DNA of 64,000 bases, from NCBI RefSeq assembly GCF_048771995.1, contig NC_133026.1, positions 13,232,001 to 13,296,000 on the forward strand, written 5' to 3'. Each line of letters opens with the position of its first letter. The stretch's first letter is position 1. Under the pieces are notes generated by a model that was not told the DNA's origin, did not search any database, and saw only the letters and a program-made list of their open reading frames with translations. Positions 54,097 to 64,000 of this stretch are shown one piece after another. Source of the DNA: Taeniopygia guttata. Its lineage: Eukaryota > Chordata > Aves > Passeriformes > Estrildidae. The translations under genes and the position numbers were made by a program.

Positions 54097-54998
54097 TGTG
54101 GTGGGTTGGCTCTGGCTGGATGCTCACCAAAGCTGCTCTATCATTGCTCTCATCAGCTGGAGGTGGGGATGGGGGTGGTGGGGCAGGAAGAAAATATAAC
54201 AAAAGACTTAAGGGTTGAGATAAGGATAGGGAGAGACCACTCATCAATTGCTGTCATTTTGAGGAAAAAAATTAAGTTACTACCAATCAAATCAGAGTAG
54301 GAAAATGAGAATTAAAACCAAACCTTAAAACAACTTGTCCCTCACCCCTGTCTTTTTCTCAAGCTCCTTTTCACAGAGCTGTGGTCAGTCCATCACATAC
54401 TGTCTCTGTTGCTTATTCCTGCCCTGGGAAACGACCCCTCACAGTCTTCTGTTCTCATGAGGAGTCACTCCCACAGGAGACAGTCCTCCAAAAAAATCCT
54501 GCCAGCAAACCCCCTCCAGTGTGGGATCCTGTTTCTCCATGGTCCACAGGTTCTGCCAGGAGTCAGCTCCAGCGTGGCCTTTCCCTGTGGTCACAGCCTC
54601 CCTTGCTCCAGTGTGGGGTCCCATGGGCTGCAGGTGGATCTCAGCTCCACCACGGACTTCCATGGGCCCCATGGGCACAGCCACCTCACCGTGGTCCTCA
54701 CCACAGCCTGCAGGGGAATCTCTACCCCTGCAGCACCTCCCGCCTCTCCTTCTCCATTGGCCTTGGTGCCTGCAGGGCTCTCTCACTCACATATTCCATC
54801 CCAGCTGCAGCTTTCTCTTGAACAGTGAATTTTCTCTCTCCTTTAGAGTGTTAGCTCGGAGGAGCCACCACTATTGCTGATGGGCTCAGCCAGGGCCAGC
54901 TGGCATTGGCTCTGCTTTGGCTCTGCCAGGCACAGGGGAAGCTTCTGGTGGCCTCTCACGAGAGCCACCCTTAAACCTTGCTTCCAAATAAATTTTCA
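54097..54998 (-). mobile_element. Solo LTR of an avian endogenous retrovirus
   Basis: The plus strand starts tgtggtgggttggctctggc and ends near gcttccaaataaattttca, with TG and CA at the ends. In between are blocks I recognise from an LTR family widespread in birds, probably ERVL class: ctcaccaaagctgctctatc, gttgagataaggatagggag, ccaatcaaatcagagtagg, repeated ccagtgtgggatcct-like GC-rich units, and gctgatgggctcagccaggg. By family knowledge the transcribed sense is the minus strand, with a TATTTAA-type promoter and an AATAAA signal; both are degraded here. No gag, pol or env sequence adjoins it, so it is a solo LTR left by recombination. The flanking five bases (ctgtt and tatgt) do not match, so the target duplication is lost or the ends are slightly off. 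Frames at 54381-54880 are by-products. Confidence 0.85.
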
Positions 54999-57813
54999 TA
55001 TGTCTTTAGATCCCAGCATGCAGTGACATCCACAGCACTTTATTAACCCACTGCATATGATTTCATTTTCTACTATCAAAGCAATAAACACTCCTCAGAG
55101 AAGAAAGGGACAGTGCCATTCACAGCAACTTTCATACCAAGACCATTCATTCAGATTAAGTGACAGGGTACAACTGATGAGTGATTTAAATCAATAATGC
55201 TCTCAGGGGGCAGAAGAAGGTACTGCCCCAATAACCTGCCTTCCTATGATGAAATACATTCCAGTATTACCCATAATTTTAATAAGAATTGTTTAATAAA
55301 CTGCTAGAACTATTGGATTAGTGTTAGGAATGTTTTCATTCCAATGTTCATAAAAACTACTTTTACCCCTCCAGAGTGGTAAAAATACTCAACAAAGGCT
55401 CAGCTGCTATTTGCAATTTGCAGATTGTGAGAGAACGAATGTTGCAAGGTGTTTTGTTGGTGAACTTCAGTGAGCATCATTAAGATGGAGCAATGGGTAA
55501 AGATCCAGATAAAAAAATGCTGTGCTCTGAGACAACATTTTTTTTTGCCTTCCAATACAGGAGAAAAGCCACCAACACATGGGAAGAAAAAAAATAAAAT
55601 GAAAGGCTTTACCTTCACTGTACACAACAGTCTTTGCTAATTCTTAGATCTTTCTTCTGTGCTTCCTAATAACATGAGCTGTCAATGTTTACATCAGCTC
55701 TGCAAATGTAGGGAGAATTAGCAAGAAGGATTCAAGGGCATTTATCACAAAAGATATAACATATAACCTCAAACCCCTGAATTTGGTTCAGTGTCATGAC
55801 ATTTGGAAATATAATTACTCAATGAAAAAATGGTTAAAATTATGTCCTGGTCCATTCTAAAGAAAATCAAACAAACCAAAGTTTAAGGTATCATTTTGGT
55901 GATTTATCCTTTTTCCTCCATCACTTGACCAAATCCCTGGGCAAGGAGCTTATTTGCTAAGCTGAAAAGCAGCAGAGAGTTTGTGAGCAGGAAACTCTAT
56001 TAATATTTAACTTGGACTAGAATTCCCCATGTGTTGGTGGAATCAATGCACAATGATTACAAGAGTTGGTACTGACAATATATCTACCTGGAAAAATACC
56101 TCTGAAAAGTCTTATAGTGACTATGTGGCATAACACAATTAAAATATCTACTTTTCCAAGTTTAAGCTAATACTTCTGGTATCTGAAAAAAAAATAGCAT
56201 TCCTGGTAATTACATGCTTTTTATTACTCACAAATATTTATGAGGTTAATTTTCCTTTGACAAGGCAGAATTTTGCTTTTCTTCTTGGCTATTTAATGCA
56301 CAGTAATGCTGCTGTTCTAATGGTGCAAAATCCGTAAAGTAAAATATAAAAATCAATGTCTTTTCTTAATGAGGGAAACAAAAGCAGAAAGAAAAACAAA
56401 ATGTTGGGATGTTTTTTGAAGACTCCACCAAGTATTTCTCGAATTCCACAGTAGTGGAACCAAGGTAGTGTACCAGCATATTTTTGCAAAATGCATCTTC
56501 TAAAAATCTTCTCAGTCCTTTTGTCAGTAATGAAATGAAAAAGTGGGAGATAAGCATTACCAGGAACCTCACCAAGGTGACCAGCTCTCTGTTCCACCAT
56601 CAGTCACCATGACCAACTCCCAAGTCATGATACCAAGCTAGATTTCATCCTGCTTTTTAATGAAAGTCAGATACATCCCTGCTTTTAATGGAATCAATAA
56701 AACCTTTATATTCATAGCAAGAAAGAGAACTCTGGCCTACATCACCATGCTTCAACGTACCTATCCATAAATAAACAGCTAGAGAACTAAAGAATTCAAT
56801 TAAGTTTTCATTTCTCTCAGTCAGCTGCAGATCACAGAGGAAGCACCAGTGACAGCAAAGACAGATGATGAAAACCTGATCAATTGCTATCACTTCAATT
56901 TAGATAAAAAGTCACTCACTTTTCAGCTCTGCTTGGTGCCCAGAAGAGATTAGATTAAAACTAAATCAAGAGAAAAATAAAAAATCTAAACAACAGCCAG
57001 AGAAAACCTTTTCCAGCTCTTGTAAATGTCCTCAGTTAATCCTACAGCGTAAAGTCAGGCTACCAGCAATGGCTAAAAGCAAATTCCAGAAAGTTATTCC
57101 TTTGAAAGTTATCAGTACTGTTGAGCCTTCAGAATAAAGGAGCATGGAAGGTTAAACTACCTGTTTGCTTAAGTTGTCTCCTTCTATACTGGATTTGGGA
57201 CTGTATTAGAAAACTTTCTAGAACATGACTGGGGCAAACATTACAAAATCTTGCGTCATCCCCCACTATCATGTTCCATCACATTGTGTGTTATTCCCAG
57301 AAGTTCTGGTGTTATTCAATTGTTATAAAGCCACTGCAGAAATTTGCTAAGATCTATCACAACTTGATTTATTTCAGTTTTGGGAAAATATAGATAAAGC
57401 ACTGAGATGTAGAATCAGCAACTGACACTTTAATTTGGTTTGGATAACAGTTTTGCCAATGGCTTCATAGAGCAAAATAGAAAGAACCTGAATTTAGCTC
57501 ATTGTTACAAATGAAACACAAGTAAAGGGAGAAGACATTTATTTCACCACCACAAGCCTGTCATCACATTTAAGAATTTATAAAACAACATAAGTAAAAA
57601 ATCTTGACTTTATTTAAAAAGAAAACAGATGCTTTATTTAAAAGCTGAGGAATTAAACTTGGTTCATCCTAACAAATTCTGTGTACAGCAGCAGTTCAAA
57701 TATGAGTAGCATATCTCAGCAGGCAGAATTAGCACCAAAGGAAACATTTTAATGAGAACAATATTAATCCTAGATTTTATCTTTCTTCTGTCAACATTTG
57801 TCACCAGGACAAA
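54999..57813. other. Unique AT-rich non-coding DNA
   Basis: No gene or recognisable mobile element. Open frames up to 103 codons (56289-56600 minus) overlap each other and lack motifs. Sequence is AT-rich and ordinary. Confidence 0.55.
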
Positions 57814-58200
57814 TTACACAGTCACTGAGCACATTGTCTGGTGATGCCCAGCCCTGTGGCTGAGCACACACAGAGGCCTTGAGCTGTCTGGAGCCCAGAG
57901 TGCTGCCAACACGCAACCTTGCAGCCCACAGGGAGCCCCATGGACATGGACACATCTTGGCTCATCACTGAATCCCACAGCTGGCCTTACCCACCCCACC
58001 TTGGGGTTCATCGTGCACCCCACACATGGACAGAGCTGCCCTAGGAGTGCAGCAAGGAGGAGCTGCAGGCACCTGGGACAGGTTATGCGTTGGCATCCAA
58101 AGCTGAGGGGCCCCAGGAGAGCACAGGGAGCACAGAGTGGGTCACAGATTGTGTCAATTATTCTGCCAGGCTGTACCAGGGCTTCTATTGCCACCTCCAT
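57814..58200. other. GC-rich patch of unknown origin
   Basis: About 390 bases much richer in G+C than the flanks, but poor in CpG. A 128-codon minus-strand frame fills the patch exactly (57814-58200), rich in Cys, Leu and Pro, with no motif I recognise. A 67-codon plus-strand frame overlaps it. Low CpG with high GC argues against a CpG island and is common in old LTR or other repeat DNA. I see no TG...CA ends or flanking duplication that would prove an LTR. It could also be an exon of an untranslated RNA. Confidence 0.35.
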
Positions 58201-61200
58201 GTGATATGAATAATCCTTTGCTTAAATTCACTTTTCTAGCTGTTGACAATCAGCACTGTCAAGAGAAACAGAATTTTGCAGTAACAAAGAAGGACCAAAA
58301 TTTTAAAGCATCATAAAATACTGCTTTTCTTTGAGAAGAATGTTGTATGACTTGGCCAAATTACCTCATAAGCCCCATGTTGGCTCAACAATGAGGACAC
58401 TGATGGAACACCGAATCAGAAAAACTGGAATGCTTTTCTGCCTCTGCTGCTAGCATAAATCTGGTTTTCCTCCAAGCTTTCTATTATTTAATTCATGTAG
58501 GGCCACCATCGTGGTCAGCTGGGGGTTTTTTGAGAGTAGATAAAGAGAGACAGAGAGCAGCCTGCTCACAAAAAGTTGTGCCAGAAAGTGTTGGCTGTGT
58601 ATTTGGATATGTACAGGGAAGAAAAATGGGATCAAATATTCACTCTAGATTAAGCAACAAAACTGTGCCATCCTAAAGATACACCAGACAGAAAGAAGTT
58701 ACAAGGCTGAAGGGCAGACTCCTCTACATCTCATGGAAGCCACATTTTCCAAACAATTCAGAAGTTCTACCTTGAATACTGAGTCAGCCCATTCAGAATC
58801 CCTCTTCCCCATTCTATGCTGGCTGAGCCAGCTTTCATCAACCATTTTTCTCTCCAGTCCCACATGACCCATCAATTAATACTAACACTGTTAGTAAGTC
58901 TTCTCCTGTGTGGACAATAAAGTCCAAATCTTAGTTCAGGACTGAGAAATTTCCTGCAAAATGTAAAAGGCTTGATTGCACAATATTCAAGGCTTACCTC
59001 CCTTTCCACAGGATCATTTCTAGACAGAAGATACCTTGGCATAATGACCAGCAGTGGTCACAAAAGCAAACAGTAGAGGAAGTTTTTTGCAGGATATTCC
59101 TGGGAAGACCTGGTAGATCCAAGTTTTTATGTGTTTTTAGTAGGTATTATTTTTATACTCACAAAGTTTCACTTAGTATAGCCAACAACTCAACACCTGA
59201 CATGATGCACAGCAGAAATTGTCTGGCTGACGTGCAATGCACGGGTGAGAAGGGATTGAAGTCAACCAGCCATATGTTTGGACAAGTCTTAAATTTCACA
59301 ATGGTACAGACACTTGCAAAAGCACTGTTTGGCTGTGAGGTTATTTTTGATGGTGGTTTCCATATTCTTGTACCCATTCTAGTCAACAATAACAAGAATA
59401 TGGAATAGCTACAATGAGTAGCATTTCTCCAACAAGGCAGGAAAATGGGAAGTGTTGATCTAATGGTTAAATTTCCACTGATGTATAATGCCAGAAAACA
59501 TCAGTTTAGGAAACTGAAGACTACCTTTTTTTAATTATTATTTTTAGGAAACCATTGCTATTAAACAACACTTCTCACTGAAAACACAGGATTGGTTTCT
59601 GCTGTAGTTTGATACATTAATTCCAATAATTTCTGGCATTATGTTTCAAGATTTAACTATACTGCACAGTTCCATGGCTACTAGAGAAAAGCAAGATAAA
59701 AAATGAAAATATAAAAAATCAAAACACACATGAATATAAATACTCATTTGGAAGTGAAATAACGAATTGTTATTTTGGCAAAAATAACAGTAACCCTACC
59801 CTCAAATAAAAAGGGACACCTATCAGGTATATTCCCATTGTTTCCATTCCAGAGGACGACTGGAGAATTACTACTCTAGCAAGAAATAGAAGCAGCAATA
59901 CTTACCCCGAACAAAATTTGTTATTTTACCCAACCATATACATGCAGCCCCCCATCTTCAAACTAAATTTTCTCTCTTTCCTCTTCTATCATCTCCACAG
60001 ACACAAGGGAGGGATGAAATCTATCTGCAGACTTCACCTTAACCAACAGTTTCCATATTTATGAAGACCCAGAAGCTAATGTAAGCTTATTGCTGAGATG
60101 ACAGTTGTGCCTAAGCAGAGGAAACACGAGGGGAAAAGGAAAGAGAAAAAAAAAAAGATAAAACAAAACACCTGAAGTAGAAAGCCTAGCTCAATTGTAG
60201 TCTTTTAGACCTTCTGGAAAGAGCAAATGAAGACAGAATATAGGCAAAGTAAGCCTTGCCTAAACTAAGGCTGCTCAGAGGATATGTTTTAGCAGACCTG
60301 TGACACCTTCACTTTTTACAGCGGTGAAGCAGAGGGTGCACACATCACAGTGTGATTTTGCATTATGAGGAACCTCCACCACATAAAACCAGTACTGCCT
60401 CATTCTGTGATTATGTGTGGAATTCTGGGATTTGTTCATCTTCACTGTGGATTTAGTCCTGTGTTATTTTTCAGAGACATTTCTTCTCCTAGATGCCCAG
60501 AGAAGTGTTTGATTGATTAGTGTGGGTTTTCTGGTTTACCCACTAAGCTGATTTGAACAATCCATTTGTTAATATAGTGAAACACACATTCACAATTATA
60601 AATTGTTTAACAAGTCTCAACAAACAAGTCCCTTGGTGGTCCTGAAGTTTCTTAAAAGCAGATGGATGAGGTACAATTTTATAGATTGTCTTTCCTATTT
60701 GTGAAAAGCTGCTAAGGTCGGAAATAGGCTTTAGTGCAAACAAGGGGCATTGTCAGACAATAAAGAGACAATTGCCTGTGTTAGCACAACAATTAATTTA
60801 TTTGCAGAGAACCACTCAGTCTATTTGTTACCAGAAATGTGCTAATTATTCCTGCTAATTACATGCAAAACCTTCATTATCACCTATATGAGGAAGAGGA
60901 CCCCTCAGGTTTCAGTGACAAATTAATTACTGTGTTTTCCTTCTGAATGTACTTCTTGACAGTCCCTGTTATCTGAAAAATAAATTGGCTAGCAGGAAGC
61001 TTGTCTCTCAGAGACATTCTGCAAACTAAAAGCAAACACACAAATATCATATCAAGTCACTACTGCTATTTTTTCAGGCAGGTATATTCTGAAGAGCTCA
61101 GAAATTCTATATTAATTTACAAGCTCTTAATCCTAGTAAAATGTATCATGCACTGCTAAATTCCACCATGTCGCTGCTTTCAGAGCCTTTACACATCTAT

Positions 61201-64000
61201 AAAACAATGAATAAGATAGCAGGCATGAGGTTTTAAAAATACAACAAACAAATCCAATGGTAAGCTATATGTCAGTAAAACATTGACACAATTTCAGGGA
61301 ATAAATATTATTTAAAATTCATAACTGAAGTGAAAAGGACAGCAAAGGGGCTGAATCACTCAGTCTTGCATTATCACCATTCTAATTCAACACGGAGGAG
61401 ACTTGCCACCAATTCTTTGCACTGTATGTCTGTGGCAGGGGAAAACTCATGCAGAAGGGTGAGGAAGAGGAGGAAAGTAGGATTAAAGTCTTGATTTGAA
61501 AGGTAGCAAATGTGATGAGTAAAAGAGTTGCAGCACAATAAATCTGGCAGAGAAATAGATGGAGAGGCTGCAGTGAATACTCAATACACAAGATAAATTG
61601 ACTATTCAAAAAATTATTTAAGCATCTTAAATTTTGCATAGAACCTGTCAGATAAATTTCTGCCATTCCTGCATGACACCTTGCCAACAGCCTGCCTCCA
61701 CTTTCATTAAAAGTTGCTCTGGTGAGTTGTGCATCCTGCTCATAATTACTCAAAGCCTCCTCAGTTTCTGTGCTTGGTACAGCAGAGCATCAATACCTTA
61801 ACAATTCAGAGTATCAGCAGCATCCATAAATGGGCACATGAGCAACATCCTACAATTCCAGAATGTGGATTTGCAACCACGACTTTAGGAGCAGCTGCAA
61901 TATGACATTGTACAAAACAGCAGCTAATTTGAGGCTGGATACAAATGGTGTGGTCTTGGCAATGTGTCAGGGATGGGAGACAGTATCTCAGACAGGGCTA
62001 CTAAAACATTAGAAATAGTTTCACAACGAACCAGGTGATGATTAGCACACATGCAAAGTCATATTTCAACAGCCACTCCACCTTATGAAGATAAAGCAGG
62101 AGTGGAGGAGTGGATTCAGACTCTGGATGTCTGTAAGACCCAGCCCACTGCTCCAGACCATCAGCACAGAAAGGCAGTGCCCCAGAGCTGCCTGGCCTTA
62201 GAGGCTAACAGAGAGTTCATCCATGACTCCCTGGACCCATGCCCTTCCTTCACTGCAATTAGGGTATCACTTGTCATACAGCATCTCTTCTCTTTAAAAC
62301 ATAAGATACTTATTTTTTTTTCCTTGTATATGTAGCCTATTTTTCAGACCCCTGTGTTTTGTGTATCAAGCAGTCCAGATAAGCCCCTAATTCACCTAAG
62401 TAATCATGCTGCTCTTTTCTGCAGTGTTGTCTCTCTGAGGCAGGAAATCCCCAGAAATAACTAGATGGCAGCTTCATTATTCTTCAAGTCCAACTTCATC
62501 CTCTCCTTTCACCTGAAGCCTTCAAAAACCTCAGGAACAATATTGCTACTAATAAGCTCAACTTCCATACCCTGTACTACTGAATAGAGTTTCCATCTGA
62601 GCATATTGGTTTGTCTCTTTGTCAGAAGGTAAGTTCCCCAAAACAAGAGACAACTGTCTTGTCTATTCTTGTTATAATTAGCATGTCTTAAATATTACTC
62701 AACTATAATTATTGATAGAAGTAGTAACAGTAGTAGCAGTAGAGGTAGTAGTAGCAGGATGAGGAGGAAGCACAGAGCAAGTTTTCCAAATCAGAAATAC
62801 AGCAAAAGATTCAACACTTGGAGACCAATACTACCTTTCGCATAATTAAAAAAAAATTTAAAATGTAAAAATGAAAATATAAAAAACTCTATTACAAAAC
62901 AAGCAAACAAATAAAAAACCTTTAGTGACCAACCAGCAAAGAAAATATGCAAACTCTCATGTAACCACAGCTGTATGTACTTATAATTTTTGTATTAATT
63001 TTAGCCAATAATCCTGACTGAGGTTCTGGCATACATGCATTGTCTCTGTGTCCTCTAGCTCATCATCTACCTTCTTTCAAATAAATCAAAAAGAAAACAA
63101 GTGGATGAAAAGGAGTGATATACTCCAAGTGCAGCAAGTTGGGGTTTTTTAAGTCAGAGACATTCATGTAAAAGATAGAATGTGCATGGTTTTATTTCCC
63201 AAAAACAGTAACTCATAAAATTATGCCTAAAGCTCAGTCCCCACCAACAGCATAGAATCTGTGTTATTGATAGGTATCAGTCCAATCCATGAGGATAATA
63301 AACAAAACGTTTTACATGTAAAAAGTTCTAATCTCCTAATCCCAGTTTATTACCAGGTTTTTTGTTCCAAAGGATGGGAAAAGTCCCTTTGGCATAAGCA
63401 AAAAATCCCATCCCTGAAATCTTAAGCACATTTTTTAAGCACTATATCACTCTGTATGACTGAAAACCTCAAAAAAGGTTACCATTGCTGCTAGTCTTCC
63501 AACAAGTGCCCTCTAACCTCCTGTGCCCAAAGGCTCTACAGATGCAGAAAACATAAAATTAACCTACTATTAATCCATTGAAAATTGACCTCAACAAGCA
63601 AGTTTTTAGGAACAGAATTCAGAAACAGGACTTAACTTACTCATGACAGAAAGTTCTTTTTTAGTTCATTATAGCAGGTCACTCCCCAGATTCTTTTGTC
63701 TGTTTGTCAATAACAAGAACAGCAATATTTGACTGACCCTGAGAGATGACTGGCAATAGGGATGCCCTGTGGCAACAAAGGAGGATTCTAAATCTGAGTG
63801 TCAATTGATGGAGGGGATAGAATAATCTAAAAAACAGAGATGCACAAAGAGACCTGCATAGCATCAAAATTATTGAGAACTGGACATGAAGGGGACAACA
63901 ATAGAAAAGCAGGTGATTCTAGACTATTTTTGTTGTGACAGAGAAGAGGAACAATACATTGCTTTCACAGTGAAACATTTGTGCAATAAAATAATGAGTG
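58201..64000. other. Unique AT-rich non-coding DNA
   Basis: No supported gene. The stretch 60740-60930 has several ATTA/TAAT cores (caattaattta, gctaattattcctgctaatt) and could be a conserved non-coding element. Open frames reach 123 codons (61382-61753 minus) without recognisable motifs. The window ends in ordinary AT-rich sequence. Confidence 0.5.
62718..62770. repeat. Imperfect trinucleotide repeat, (AGT/AGC)n
   Basis: A run of imperfect gta, gca and gag triplets (gaagtagtaacagtagtagc and onward to gatgaggaggaag). It is a short degenerate microsatellite with no coding context. Confidence 0.85.

Noticed and set aside
54381..54880. Overlapping 115-146 codon open frames on both strands
   Set aside because: They lie wholly inside the solo LTR, which is GC-rich and stop-poor; the frames are by-products and match no retroviral protein.
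58345..58375. MIR-like phrase (tatgacttggccaaattacct)
   Set aside because: Only one short diverged segment resembles MIR; not enough to call an element.
61382..61753. 123-codon minus-strand open frame
   Set aside because: Composition is random-like, with a serine run and no motif; nothing nearby supports a gene.
1..64000. CRISPR arrays, tRNA or rRNA genes, bacterial operons
   Set aside because: No regular spacer-repeat structure, cloverleaf-like boxes or ribosomal sequence was seen; the DNA is vertebrate in character.

Overview
The window looks like nuclear DNA of a bird (or at least a sauropsid): AT-rich, sparsely repetitive, non-coding sequence, either a gene desert or the inside of a very large intron. 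The main evidence is the mobile elements. There are several truncated CR1 LINE 3' ends, with the characteristic terminal ATTCTATGAT-type motif or its complement, and one solo LTR of a family abundant in birds. I see no prokaryotic gene structure, no rRNA or tRNA, no CRISPR array and no convincing full-length protein gene. The longest open frames, about 120-146 codons, are what chance gives in 64 kb. Several sit inside repeats.

Layout. 1-13.7 kb is mostly unique AT-rich sequence. It holds a two-copy 20-bp duplication (4.6 kb), a GC-rich patch (4.8-5.1 kb), an exon-like segment with good splice signals (7.70-7.78 kb) and a poly(A)-tailed segment flanked by a 10-bp direct repeat (8.05-8.42 kb). 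A short sense CR1 tail lies at 13.7 kb and the longest CR1 piece (about 0.8 kb, antisense) at 19.16-19.99 kb. From 20 to 49 kb repeats are very sparse. There I see short patches that read like regulatory or conserved non-coding sequence (29.6, 36.6 and 36.9 kb), an A/C-rich simple repeat (33.0 kb), a possible terminal coding exon on the minus strand (41.5 kb), an old interspersed repeat (42.9 kb) and two back-to-back perfect hairpins (45.3 kb). From 49.1 to 55.0 kb is the repeat cluster: three CR1 ends, a decayed non-LTR reverse transcriptase fragment and the solo LTR. 55-64 kb is again mostly unique, with one unexplained GC-rich patch at 57.8-58.2 kb.

No genes can be shown to work together here. 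Any function would be as intronic or intergenic DNA, plausibly carrying cis-regulatory elements. All repeat assignments rest on remembered family consensus features, not on a database search. The exon and regulatory calls are inferences. I found no convincing undescribed system. The items most worth checking are the poly(A)-tailed insertion at 8.05-8.42 kb (such retrocopies are rare in birds), the tandem hairpins at 45.3 kb and the possible terminal exon at 41.5 kb.
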